Source: Methylovorus glucosotrophus
GTDB lineage: Bacteria > Pseudomonadota > Gammaproteobacteria > Burkholderiales > Methylophilaceae
Direction of reading: 5' to 3'
Length of the DNA stretch: 64,000 nt
Assembly (NCBI RefSeq): GCF_009858335.1
Contig: NZ_VMSE01000001.1
Span: 1,612,001 to 1,676,000, forward strand
Part shown: positions 27,073 to 35,848 of the stretch, piece after piece
How the letters are laid out: each line of letters starts with the position of its first letter
Numbering within the stretch: position 1 is the first letter of the stretch
Translations under genes and position numbers: made by a program
The notes under the pieces: generated by a model
Database searches by the model: none
What the model saw: the letters and a program-made list of their open reading frames with translations, nothing else
Told to the model about the DNA's origin: nothing

Positions 27073-27582
27073 ATGGCGCGAACCGATATGGCAGACCAGA
27101 AAAATTACATTACGCCGGAAGGCTACGCCACCCTCAAGGCGGAATTCGAACAGCTTTATAAAATTGAGCGCCCCAAGGTCGTGAGCGATGTCTCGTGGGC
27201 AGCGAGCAATGGCGACCGCAGCGAAAACGGCGATTACATCTATGGCAAACGACGGTTGCGCCAGATCGACTCGCGCTTGCGGTTTCTGATGAAAAGCATG
27301 GACCTGGCCGTGATCGTCGACCCCAAGGAGCAGCAGTCGCTGGAGAAAGTGTTTTTTGGTGCCTGGGTATCGCTTTACTCACTGGAGCGCGACATCGAAC
27401 ACCATTACCGCATCGTCGGTCAGAATGAGCTCGACCCCACCCGCGGCTATATCAGCTGGATATCGCCGCTCGCGCGCGCCATGCTGGGCAAGCAGATCGG
27501 CGATGTGGTTCGCGCGCAGACGCCCGCCGGTGAGGAAAGCTACGAAATCATTGATATCCGTTACAGCCCGCCGGAAAGCTGA
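27073..27582 (+). CDS. greB: Transcript cleavage factor GreB
   Basis: A 169-residue Gre factor. The N-terminal coiled coil bears the catalytic tip SNGDRSENGDYIYGKRRLR, with the Asp and Glu that coordinate the catalytic Mg in the RNA polymerase secondary channel. The IYGKRRLRQIDSR stretch is GreB rather than GreA type. The C-terminal FKBP-like domain includes GYISWISPLARAMLGKQIGD. It rescues backtracked polymerase. An alternative ATG lies at 27088 (MADQKNYI). A second Gre relative lacking this tip is at 45727. Confidence 0.93.
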   Translation: MARTDMADQKNYITPEGYATLKAEFEQLYKIERPKVVSDVSWAASNGDRSENGDYIYGKRRLRQIDSRLRFLMKSMDLAVIVDPKEQQSLEKVFFGAWVSLYSLERDIEHHYRIVGQNELDPTRGYISWISPLARAMLGKQIGDVVRAQTPAGEESYEIIDIRYSPPES

Positions 27583-27596
27583 GCGAAAACGCACGC

Positions 27597-28721
27597 ATGA
27601 CAGACAAGCGACAACGCTGGGATATCTTCTGCCGCATCGTCGATAACTACGGCGACATCGGCGTTTGCTGGCGGCTGGCACGCCAACTGGCCCATGAATA
27701 TGCGCTGGATGTCAGGCTGTGGGTTGATGCTTTGCCGGTGGCACAACGTCTGCTGCCCGCGCTGGATACGCAGCTGGCCGAGCAAGTGCTGGATGGCGTT
27801 ACCATCGCGCACTGGTCGCCAGACTTCCAGTTTGACCGGATAGCCGACGTGGTGATTGAAGCCTTTGCCTGCGAGTTGCCCGACCCCTACATCAACGCCA
27901 TGGCGGCGCAGCCGCCGGTGTGGATCAACCTGGAATATCTCAGCGCCGAAGCCTGGGTGGAAGAGTTCCACCTGCAACCCTCCCCTCACCCCCGACTTGC
28001 GCTCAAGAAGACGTTTTTCTTCCCTGGCTTTACGGAAAACACCGGTGGGCTATTGCGCGAGCGCCACTTAATGAAAGAGAGAGATGCCGCGCAAGCTGGG
28101 TCTTCTGCCACGTTCAGCGTCATGGCAAGCCCTGCCGATGCCTTGCGGGTTTCCCTGTTTGCCTATCCGCAAGCCAACATTGCGGGCTTGTTCACCGCCA
28201 TGGCGAGTGGCGACAGACCGGTGGTGTGCCTGATACCGGAAAGTAGCCTGCTGGCGCCTGTCAGCCAGTTTTTCGACACAGAAACACTCCAGCCTGGCGA
28301 TCATTACTCGCAAGGTTCACTAAGTGTCCATATCCTGCCGTTTCTCAGGCAGGCGGAGTATGACCAGCTCTTGTGGTCGTGCGACCTCAACTTTGTGCGC
28401 GGTGAAGACAGCTGGATCCGCGCCATCTGGGCAGGACGGCCCTTCGTCTGGCAACCTTATATCCAGAGCGAAGATACGCATCTGGTTAAACTCGAAGCAT
28501 TTTTGCAACGTTACCTTCCGCCTTTGGGAACAGCTGCGGCGGATGTCTGGGCCACGTTTCATCGGCAATGGGCACAAGAGCAACTGGCAGCCGATAGCTG
28601 GTCCCGGCTGGCGCATGCCTTGCCCGCCATTCAGCAGCATGCCAGCCAGCAATCGCAAGCCCTTGCTGCACAAGACGATCTGGCGGCCAAGCTGGTGATT
28701 TTTGTGAGAAATTTTCAATAA
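27597..28721 (+). CDS. earP: EF-P arginine rhamnosyltransferase EarP
   Basis: A 374-residue GT-B glycosyltransferase of the EarP family (formerly DUF2331). The N-terminal motif RIVDNYGDIGVCWRLARQLA carries Asp16 and Asp20, positions matching the catalytic aspartates described for this family. The C-terminal part has FVRGEDSWIRAIWAGRPFVW, the TDP-rhamnose-binding region with the conserved Glu. It attaches rhamnose to Arg32 of EF-P, and the efp gene begins 59 bases downstream. The linkage and the Arg32 in that EF-P support the call. The gene starts 14 bases after the greB stop. Confidence 0.95.
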   Translation: MTDKRQRWDIFCRIVDNYGDIGVCWRLARQLAHEYALDVRLWVDALPVAQRLLPALDTQLAEQVLDGVTIAHWSPDFQFDRIADVVIEAFACELPDPYINAMAAQPPVWINLEYLSAEAWVEEFHLQPSPHPRLALKKTFFFPGFTENTGGLLRERHLMKERDAAQAGSSATFSVMASPADALRVSLFAYPQANIAGLFTAMASGDRPVVCLIPESSLLAPVSQFFDTETLQPGDHYSQGSLSVHILPFLRQAEYDQLLWSCDLNFVRGEDSWIRAIWAGRPFVWQPYIQSEDTHLVKLEAFLQRYLPPLGTAAADVWATFHRQWAQEQLAADSWSRLAHALPAIQQHASQQSQALAAQDDLAAKLVIFVRNFQ

Positions 28722-28728
28722 TCTAGGG

Positions 28729-28734
28729 TATAAT
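28729..28734 (+). promoter_or_regulatory. Consensus -10 box upstream of efp
   Basis: TATAAT at 28729-28734 just after the earP stop is a perfect -10. No good -35 lies at the right spacing. It suggests efp has its own promoter besides readthrough from earP. Confidence 0.4.
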
Positions 28735-28780
28735 TCGCGGCTTTTTACACTTCACCCTTTTTAAGGTCGCAGGACAACAC

Positions 28781-29338
28781 ATGAAAACAGCTCAGGAACT
28801 TCGCGTAGGCAACGTATTTATGGTGGGTAACGATCCCATGGTCGTACTCAAAGCCGAATACAGCAAATCGGGCCGCAACTCTTCCGTGGTCAAGATGAAA
28901 TTCAAGAATCTGCTCACCGAATCCCCGAGCGAAGCGGTTTACAAAGCCGATGACAAGTTTGATGTTGTCGTGCTGGAAAAGAAGGAAGTGAGCTACTCCT
29001 ACTTTGCTGACCCGATGTACGTGTTCATGGATACCGAATACAACCAGTACGAAATCGAAGCCGAAACCATGGCCGATGCCCTGAACTTCCTGGAAGACGG
29101 CATGCAATGTGAAGTGGTGTTCTACAACGGCAAGCCTATCTCGGTTGAACTGCCAAACTCCGTTGTTCGCGAAATCACCTACACCGAGCCAGCGGTCAAG
29201 GGCGACACCTCCGGCAAGGTCATGAAGCCAGCCCGTATCTCCACCGGTTTTGAACTGCCAGTGCCTTTGTTCTGTGACATCGGCGACAAGATCGAAATCG
29301 ACACCCGTACGCTGGAATACAAGAACCGCGTCAAGTAA
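28781..29338 (+). CDS. efp: Elongation factor P, Arg32 type
   Basis: A 185-residue EF-P with the three-domain length of the family. The tip loop reads [11 protein letters not shown], placing Arg at residue 32 rather than the Lys used with EpmA/EpmB. This Arg is the rhamnosylation site of EarP. Modified EF-P relieves stalling at polyproline stretches. Late motifs [17 protein letters not shown] and [13 protein letters not shown] are standard. A strong terminator follows. Confidence 0.97.
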   Translation: MKTAQELRVGNVFMVGNDPMVVLKAEYSKSGRNSSVVKMKFKNLLTESPSEAVYKADDKFDVVVLEKKEVSYSYFADPMYVFMDTEYNQYEIEAETMADALNFLEDGMQCEVVFYNGKPISVELPNSVVREITYTEPAVKGDTSGKVMKPARISTGFELPVPLFCDIGDKIEIDTRTLEYKNRVK

Positions 29339-29374
29339 GCAATACACAGCATTTCATGGTGGCATGCACCATGC

Positions 29375-29402
29375 AAAAAAGGGAGCTCAGGCTCCCTTTT
29401 TT
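29375..29402 (+). terminator. Rho-independent terminator after efp
   Basis: GGGAGC and GCTCCC flank a TCAG loop, with A6 before and T6 after, a 12-bp symmetric stem. It starts 36 bases after the efp stop and lies 28 bases before the end of the convergent DUF4130 gene. Confidence 0.92.
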
Positions 29403-29429
29403 ATTGTCCGAATACATCCCTTAACCCCG

Positions 29430-30290
29430 TCAATCAGGCTTGCGTTTGTAGCCGACAATTTTCCGCCTTGGCGCTTCAGGCGGTCTTTCCAGCATGGCCT
29501 GGGTACGTGCCCCCGCCTCCGCAATCAGCTCTTCAATCAGCTCGGCTTCGGGCAGGTTGTGCCAGTATTTCTTGGGCATTTCCTTTTGCATGGCCTTGAG
29601 CTTGAGCCGCGCCGGATTGAAAATATGCCGGTAGTAACTCAGCCATAGCGCCTCACTAGCATCCTCTTCGGGCAAGGCCTCCGGCATGCCGCCGGGCAAA
29701 AACTGCAAGGCTTTGCCATCCCAATGCATGCCCATGCGCGGGCTCATGATGGTCCAATCCATGCTGGTGAATCGGCCAATAAAGAAAGGCGCGATCGCCG
29801 CAATAATGTGATGTTCGGGCTCAAACCAGGCCAGGTAACGTGTCCGCACTTCCACAACGGTTTCGCGAAAGCGGACAAAGGCTTTCATCTTGTGCTTGTC
29901 GCGCCCCACCGCTTTTGCCATGGCATGCAGGCGGGCAACATCGGCATCCCCCGTCAGGCGCATCAACCCGCGCTCACGCTGGCAACGCCAGAGCACCCGG
30001 TAAAGCAAGCCGAACCGCTCAGTCGCAGCATGCAAAATAACCATGCGCGCAAGCTCAATAAACTGCTTGGACACCATCAACCGCTGGCCGTCTTTGGCGG
30101 GTGGCGCCTGCGTGTCAGGTACTGACTTGACGGAGGCCATGGCAAATATATCCCCTTGGACGATGGACTCCTCGGTCGGCCGCACACACCAGTGCACATC
30201 GTGCGGGGCCACGCCTGCCAGAATCAGACGGCGTGCCGCATCGCGCCAGCCATCCATATCGGTTTCATGCTGTAGATAAACCGTTTCCAT
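29430..30290 (-). CDS. DUF4130 / TIGR03915-type putative DNA metabolism protein
   Basis: A 286-residue protein. Its family signature is LKAMQKEMPKKYWHNLPEA near residue 245 and FRETVVEVRTRYLAWFEPEHH near residue 145. In many bacteria this domain is fused to a UdgX-type uracil-DNA glycosylase; here the protein ends soon after the signature, so the glycosylase half is absent. Function is unknown but tied to DNA repair by that fusion and by its radical-SAM partner, whose gene ends six bases before this one starts. The basic tail RRKIVGYKRKPD could contact nucleic acid. Confidence 0.82.
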   Translation of the reverse strand: METVYLQHETDMDGWRDAARRLILAGVAPHDVHWCVRPTEESIVQGDIFAMASVKSVPDTQAPPAKDGQRLMVSKQFIELARMVILHAATERFGLLYRVLWRCQRERGLMRLTGDADVARLHAMAKAVGRDKHKMKAFVRFRETVVEVRTRYLAWFEPEHHIIAAIAPFFIGRFTSMDWTIMSPRMGMHWDGKALQFLPGGMPEALPEEDASEALWLSYYRHIFNPARLKLKAMQKEMPKKYWHNLPEAELIEELIAEAGARTQAMLERPPEAPRRKIVGYKRKPD

Positions 30291-30295
30291 TTCAA

Positions 30296-31531
30296 CTACA
30301 GGAATAATCCCAGTTGCTGCGGCATGGCTGGTGTTTCTTTCAGCTGGGCAGGCAGGCTGGCTGCATCCAGCGTGGCGCCGGGGTGATGGTCAGGCACTTG
30401 AATGAACGGCAGCATGCGGTTGACCGGCGCCCGCATGCGCACCAGATCATCCAGCCGTACAGCCCTGACACGGCGTGCAGCCAGAATGCGTTGCACATTA
30501 CGCACACCCAGGCCGGGCACCCGCAACAAGGTAGCTTTAGGAGCACGGTTGATATCAACCGGGAACATGGCGCGATTCTGCAAGGCCCAGGCGGTCTTCG
30601 GGTCCATGTCCAGAGCCAGCATGCCTTGCTCACCGGTAATGATTTCATGCGATTCAAATCCGTAAAACCGCATCAGCCAATCGGCCTGATACAGTCTGTG
30701 CTCGCGCACCAGCGGCGGTGATTGCAAGGGAAGCACCGGGCTAGCATCGGGGATAGGGCTGAAAGCCGAGTAATACACGCGCCGCAGGCGATACTGGCCA
30801 TAAAGATCGGCGCTGGTATTCAGGATAGTCCTGTCATCCGTGGCATCTGCACCGACGATCATCTGGGTGCTTTGGCCTCCAGGTGAAAAGCGCGGCGGGC
30901 GCTTGCCCGTCAGGGTTTTATCTTTGCTCGCATCAATGCGCTCGCGCAATTTGCCCATGGAAACACGAATCGCCACGCCATCTTTTTCTGGTGCCAGGGT
31001 CGACAGGCTTGCCGCCGTCGGCAGTTCAATGTTGATGCTGAGCCGGTCGGCATACCGCCCGGCGCGCGCCAGCAATTCCGGGCTGGCATCGGGGATGGTT
31101 TTCAGATGAATGTAACCCCGAAAATCATGCTCTTCACGCAGTATGCGTGCCACTTCCACCACTTGCTCCATGGTGTAATCCGGGCTCTGGATTATGCCGG
31201 AGCTGAGGAACAGACCTTCGATATAGTTTCGGCGATAAAACGACAGGGTGAGCTGCACCACCTCATCAATACTGAAGCGGGCCCGAGGCACATTGCTGGT
31301 CACCCGATTAACGCAATACACGCAGTCATACAGGCAAAAATTGGTGAGCAGAATTTTCAATAGCGAAATACACCGACCATCCGGCGCATAGCTATGACAA
31401 ATGCCCATGCCCGTAGTGGAGCCTATGCCTTTGCCATCGCGCGAGTTGCGCTGCTCGGTGCCGCTGGAGGCACACGAGGCATCGTATTTGGCGGCATCCG
31501 CCAGTATCTCCAACTTCTGTTTTAGCTGCAT
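30296..31531 (-). CDS. Radical SAM protein with HhH, putative DNA modification/repair (TIGR03916-type)
   Basis: A 411-residue radical SAM enzyme. The Cys-x3-Cys-x2-Cys cluster is in LTNFCLYDCVYCVNR near residue 70. The C-terminal part has a helix-hairpin-helix (VPGLGVRNVQRILAARRVRA), a non-specific DNA-binding fold. The combination matches the family annotated as putative DNA modification/repair radical SAM protein. It is cotranscribed with the DUF4130 gene, its usual partner. The substrate is not known; photoproduct-type or base chemistry on DNA is inference from the HhH. Confidence 0.86.
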   Translation of the reverse strand: MQLKQKLEILADAAKYDASCASSGTEQRNSRDGKGIGSTTGMGICHSYAPDGRCISLLKILLTNFCLYDCVYCVNRVTSNVPRARFSIDEVVQLTLSFYRRNYIEGLFLSSGIIQSPDYTMEQVVEVARILREEHDFRGYIHLKTIPDASPELLARAGRYADRLSINIELPTAASLSTLAPEKDGVAIRVSMGKLRERIDASKDKTLTGKRPPRFSPGGQSTQMIVGADATDDRTILNTSADLYGQYRLRRVYYSAFSPIPDASPVLPLQSPPLVREHRLYQADWLMRFYGFESHEIITGEQGMLALDMDPKTAWALQNRAMFPVDINRAPKATLLRVPGLGVRNVQRILAARRVRAVRLDDLVRMRAPVNRMLPFIQVPDHHPGATLDAASLPAQLKETPAMPQQLGLFL

Positions 31532-31749
31532 GAAGTTATTGTACGTTCGTTCAACTCACTTTCCTAGCAAGTGGCTAATTGCATCGTATTGAGCTTAGGC
31601 AACAGCTGAGCTTCGCTTGTGTAAATAACGAAAAATCCCGCTGCCAGATTCAGGCAATTATGACAATAGTTCGTGTGTCAACCTCAACGGGCACAAGTTT
31701 TGCTATATCTTTACTACGCGCCGTACCCAAACAAGAAAGTGAGTCTCTT

Positions 31750-34365
31750 ATGCCTACCGATCAAATCCCCAGCAGCCACTGTCACATGATAGACAGCATG
31801 GTCAGTCTTAACCGTTATCGGGATGGCTTGCAGCAACTGCAGAATGTATGGGACAACCTTTCCCTGCTGAGCCAGCTTTCGGGTACCGGGACCGACATGA
31901 CAGAAACCCGCCAGGCCTTCAGCCAGGTGACCAATGATGTGCTGAATAGTCTGGCCGAGGAAACGCTGGACAAGACCGTTACCTCGCTCACCTCCAAAGC
32001 CCAGGTAACCGTGGACATTGTGGTGCGTAACCTGTTTGAGCGCACCGCAGACATCGGTTTCCTGGCGACTGACGATGACATCCGTGCATTTCTGGACAAA
32101 CATTTCAGTGGCTCCGCCTACCCCTCGGATTTGGATGCCCTGCGCCATCGCTTTCGCGAATACGTCAAAAAATACTCGGTTTACTCCAACATCATCCTGC
32201 TCGATACCGATGGCAATGTGCTGGTACAGCTGGATGAGAAAAACCCCGTGACACAGAGCCAGGACGCCTTGATTGCCGAGGCGCTGGAGACCACGGAAGC
32301 CTATGTGGAAGTGTTCCGCAAAACCGATCTGCTGCCTGAGCAGAACACCAGCCTGATCTATGCGTATCGCGTGACCACCACCAACCAGCGCGTGGCTGGC
32401 GTGCTATGCCTGTGCTTCCGTTTTGAAAACGAAATGGAAGGCGTGTTCGGCGACCTGATCACGCACCAGGATTGGGCCGTGGGCTTGTTGCTGGATCAAA
32501 AAGGGTGCGTCGTCGCCAGCAGCGACAAATATCAGATCCCGATTGGTGCCCCGCTTGAAGTGGCCGCCGACAAGGACTATCTGCTGACCCGCTTTGCCGG
32601 GCGTGAATACATCGCCGTTACCTGCAAAACCAAGGGCTATCAGGGCTATATGGGACCAGGCTGGATTGGTCACGCCATGATTCCGCTGGAGCATGCGTTT
32701 GATGGCGATATTGCGACCTCTGTCGCCGGCATTGATAAAAAGCTGCTCGCCAAGGTGATGCGCAGCCCCCTGCTATTCTCGCAAACGCTGCTGGGCATTC
32801 CCAAGCAGGCATCCACCATCCAGAACCGCCTCAATCAGTCGGTCTGGAACGGCAATATCTGGCAGAAACGCGAATCTGGCCAGACCGCGCATCAATCCAG
32901 CTTTTCCAAGACCTTGTTGTGGGAAATCAGCAATACCGGCTTCAAGACGCAACATGTCATTGAGACTACCGTGTCTGACCTCTATCAGACGGTGGTATCG
33001 GTCATGCTGGAAAACTCGCGTTTCTTTGCGTCGCTCGCCGTCGATATCATGGATCGCAACCTGTATGAGCGCGCCAACGACTGTCGCTGGTGGGCATTGA
33101 CGACGACCTTCCGTCAATTGCTCAGCCACAGCAACCGCTCCCGCAGCGATGTCGCCGCGATTGAAAAAGTGCTGTCGTACATCAATGGCTTGTACACGGT
33201 GTATGCCAATCTGGTGGTCTTCGACCGTCAGGGCGAGATCATCGCCGTTTCCAATCCGGCCTACAACGATTGTGTAGGCACATTCATCGAAGCCGAATGG
33301 ATGTCGCGCCTGAGAGGGCTGCGCAGCTCGCAGGATTACGTGGTGTCGCGCTTTGAGGCCACCCCGCTGTACAAAAACAAGCCAACCTACATTTACGCCG
33401 CCGCCATTCGTTCAGAAGACGACGTTGGCATCGTCGGCGGTATCGGCATTGTGTTTGACAGCGCCCCGCAATTCTCCGCCATGCTGACAGATGCCTTGCC
33501 GCGCGATACAGCCGGCGAGCCTATCCCAGGCAGTTTCACGCTTTATGTAGACGGCGATTTGCAGGTCATCTCCTCCACCCTTCCTGCATTCAGCGTGGGC
33601 AGCACATTTACCATCCAGCCTGCCCTGTGCAAGCTGGCACCGGGCGAAGCGGCGTTCGATATCGTGCTGCATGAAGGCCGCTATTACGCTGTCGGCGCCC
33701 GTGCATCCTCAGGCTATCGCGAGTTCAAGGGACCGAATGACCCCTACCAGAATCCGGTGACGGCGCTGATCTTCATCCCCCTGGGCAATGCGGCGGATAT
33801 CGATGCCATGATCACCTCCGACAATACCTATCAGCACACGCAATTCAAGCCTACCTCCAGCAGCACACCGGTCGCGGGCGCAGAAGAGTACGCCACTTTC
33901 TATGTCGGCAACGAATGGATGGCCTTGCCTGCCGGTCAGGTACTTGAGGCGGTGCAACCTGAAAACATCAAGCAGCTGCCAGAAAGCGCCCATATCCTTG
34001 AGGGTATGATGCAGCATAGAGGTGGCGTGATTCCGGTGCTGAATCTGGCCAAGCTGATCAATACCGAGTGCCACACAGCGCCGGAAAATCGCCAGGTGAT
34101 TGTGATTGAAGCAACGGAGGAATCCCCGCGCTTTGGTATTCTGGTCAGCGCACTGGGCGAGATTCCATCGATTGTGCCTTCGAATATTGAGCTTATCGCG
34201 ACCATCTTCTCCATCGGCAACACTCCAGCCGAGGGCGTCACCCGGGTTAAATCCGATAGTGGCAAAGACAACCTGCTCATTGTGTTATCCACGCAAAGTC
34301 TCTGGAAGAAAATATACAACTACCAGCAGGCGCTGGAAAACAATGTCGTGCAGATAGCGGCTTGA
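31750..34365 (+). CDS. Soluble tandem Cache-like sensor with C-terminal CheW domain
   Basis: An 871-residue protein. The two halves of its sensor part resemble each other: VDIVVRNLFERTADIGFLA (from about residue 88) and VDIMDRNLYERANDCRWWA (from about 430), each followed about 60 residues later by a strand such as YSNIILLDTDGNVLVQL or YANLVVFDRQGEIIAVS. These look like Cache/PAS-type sensory units. The last 155 residues are a CheW domain (YVGNEWMALPAGQVLEAVQ, HRGGVIPVLNLAKL). No membrane segment, signal peptide or methyl-accepting hairpin is visible, so it is a cytoplasmic coupling protein with its own sensor. I use the ATG at 31750; the frame is open to 31579. No other chemotaxis gene is nearby. 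Confidence 0.75.
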   Translation: MPTDQIPSSHCHMIDSMVSLNRYRDGLQQLQNVWDNLSLLSQLSGTGTDMTETRQAFSQVTNDVLNSLAEETLDKTVTSLTSKAQVTVDIVVRNLFERTADIGFLATDDDIRAFLDKHFSGSAYPSDLDALRHRFREYVKKYSVYSNIILLDTDGNVLVQLDEKNPVTQSQDALIAEALETTEAYVEVFRKTDLLPEQNTSLIYAYRVTTTNQRVAGVLCLCFRFENEMEGVFGDLITHQDWAVGLLLDQKGCVVASSDKYQIPIGAPLEVAADKDYLLTRFAGREYIAVTCKTKGYQGYMGPGWIGHAMIPLEHAFDGDIATSVAGIDKKLLAKVMRSPLLFSQTLLGIPKQASTIQNRLNQSVWNGNIWQKRESGQTAHQSSFSKTLLWEISNTGFKTQHVIETTVSDLYQTVVSVMLENSRFFASLAVDIMDRNLYERANDCRWWALTTTFRQLLSHSNRSRSDVAAIEKVLSYINGLYTVYANLVVFDRQGEIIAVSNPAYNDCVGTFIEAEWMSRLRGLRSSQDYVVSRFEATPLYKNKPTYIYAAAIRSEDDVGIVGGIGIVFDSAPQFSAMLTDALPRDTAGEPIPGSFTLYVDGDLQVISSTLPAFSVGSTFTIQPALCKLAPGEAAFDIVLHEGRYYAVGARASSGYREFKGPNDPYQNPVTALIFIPLGNAADIDAMITSDNTYQHTQFKPTSSSTPVAGAEEYATFYVGNEWMALPAGQVLEAVQPENIKQLPESAHILEGMMQHRGGVIPVLNLAKLINTECHTAPENRQVIVIEATEESPRFGILVSALGEIPSIVPSNIELIATIFSIGNTPAEGVTRVKSDSGKDNLLIVLSTQSLWKKIYNYQQALENNVVQIAA

Positions 34366-34437
34366 TCGCCATCGGAGCACATAGCAAGACACCGCGCACA
34401 AGCGAGTATGATGGCGGCTTGAAATCCGCGCGAGATC

Positions 34438-35841
34438 ATGAGCATGCCTAAGGAATACATCACGCCTGGCGTGTATGTGCAAGAAACATCCTCAACTCCG
34501 CCCGCCATTGAAGCCATGGCGAGCGGAGTACCGGTATTCATCGGCTATACCGAGCTCGCCGGCACCTCGCAGGAGCCGCTCACTCTCGTCCCTCGCCGTA
34601 TCAGTCATCAATGGGAATTCATCCAGCTATTCGGCAGTGCGTATCCCGAAAGCGGCTTTGCAGTCTCCATCAAGGCCGACGGCACAGCCGCAGCGCAGGT
34701 GCAATCGACCAGCCCGCATGTGCTGCATGACAGCCTGGAACTGTTTTTTGCCAATGGCGGGCAGGATTGCTGGGTAATCTCCGTCGGCAGATTCAAAACA
34801 GCCAATGAGACACTGCAATTAGCGGAGTTGCAGGCAGGCCTGGATATCGCGGCCACCATGCAGGGCGTAGACCTCATCGTCATCCCCGAAATGCAGGCAC
34901 TCAGCCTGGATGACTATCGCACCCTGGCCGATGCTGCCTTGTCCCATGCCGCCACCTGCCATGATCGCTTTGTGATTCTCGATATGCTGTTCAAACCCGC
35001 TCCGGGCAATACCTCCAGCCTGGCGCAGCATTTTCATGAGGGCCTGGAAATATACCGGGAACAGGGCATAGGTCAGCAGCATCTGAGCTGGGGAGCGGTG
35101 TATGCGCCTCATCTTTTGGTCAACCTGCCGCGCAGGCTGGATGAGCCCAATATCCAGGTCACTCTGGCCGATGGCAGCGAGCTGTCGCTGTCCAATCTGT
35201 TTGCGCATCATCGGGCTTTGTATACCGCCGTCATTGCCGCCATTCATGCCCAGCCGCGGGTACTGCCACCGTCCGGTGCCATCGCCGGATGCTATGCCGC
35301 CCAGGATCGCAACCGCGGCATCTGGAAGGCTCCCGCCAACATGACACTGTCGCTGGTCAACGCTCCTGCCGTGGAGCTGCCGGTGGCGGATTACGAAACC
35401 ATGAATGTGGATGTGATGCGCGGCAAGTCCATCAACCCCATCCGGCTTTTCACGCACAAGGGCACGCTGGTATGGGGTGCACGCACGCTGGCGGGTAACG
35501 ACAATGAATGGCGTTATGTACCTACCAGACGCTTGTGTACCTGGATAGAAACCTGCATCCGCCGCAGCTCCGGCTGGCTGACATTTGAAGAAAACACGCC
35601 CGCTACCTGCCAAACACTGCAATCAAGCGTCGAGACGTTTCTGATGATGTTATGGCGTAACAGTGTGTTTACAGGGGAAAAGCCCGAGCAGGCTTTTTTT
35701 GTGCGGGTGGGTCAAGGGCTGACCATGACCCTGCAAGATGTGGCAGATGGGCGGGTGCGGCTGGAGATCGGGGTTGCCACTCAACGTCCAGCCGAGTTTG
35801 TTCATATGCAGCTCAGCTTCATGCTGGGAGCGCAGGCCTGA
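34438..35841 (+). CDS. Orphan contractile-tail sheath protein, eCIS/phage-like
   Basis: A 467-residue sheath protein. The N terminus has PGVYVQETSS and GVPVFIGYTE, and the C-terminal sheath domain reads WGARTLAGNDNEWRYVPTRR, then RNSVFTGEKPEQAFFVRVG and RPAEFVHMQLSF. These resemble sheaths of extracellular contractile injection systems (Afp/PVC type) more than myophage tails. No tube, baseplate, spike, ATPase or terminator-cap gene is present on either side: a sensor/CheW gene is 72 bases upstream and smpB is convergent. The gene is full length, so it is not an obvious remnant. Its role alone is unknown. ATGs at 34438 and 34444 are both possible. Confidence 0.85.
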   Translation: MSMPKEYITPGVYVQETSSTPPAIEAMASGVPVFIGYTELAGTSQEPLTLVPRRISHQWEFIQLFGSAYPESGFAVSIKADGTAAAQVQSTSPHVLHDSLELFFANGGQDCWVISVGRFKTANETLQLAELQAGLDIAATMQGVDLIVIPEMQALSLDDYRTLADAALSHAATCHDRFVILDMLFKPAPGNTSSLAQHFHEGLEIYREQGIGQQHLSWGAVYAPHLLVNLPRRLDEPNIQVTLADGSELSLSNLFAHHRALYTAVIAAIHAQPRVLPPSGAIAGCYAAQDRNRGIWKAPANMTLSLVNAPAVELPVADYETMNVDVMRGKSINPIRLFTHKGTLVWGARTLAGNDNEWRYVPTRRLCTWIETCIRRSSGWLTFEENTPATCQTLQSSVETFLMMLWRNSVFTGEKPEQAFFVRVGQGLTMTLQDVADGRVRLEIGVATQRPAEFVHMQLSFMLGAQA

Positions 35842-35848
35842 GAGGCCA

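Noticed and set aside
31620..31680. Possible flagellar sigma-28 promoter before the CheW-type gene
   Set aside because: TAAATAAC and GCCAGATT are 13 bases apart instead of about 11 and each differs from consensus; too weak to report as a site.
34438..35841. Prophage reading of the sheath gene
   Set aside because: No integrase, capsid, terminase, lysis or other tail genes flank it; neighbours are housekeeping genes and no attachment repeats were seen.
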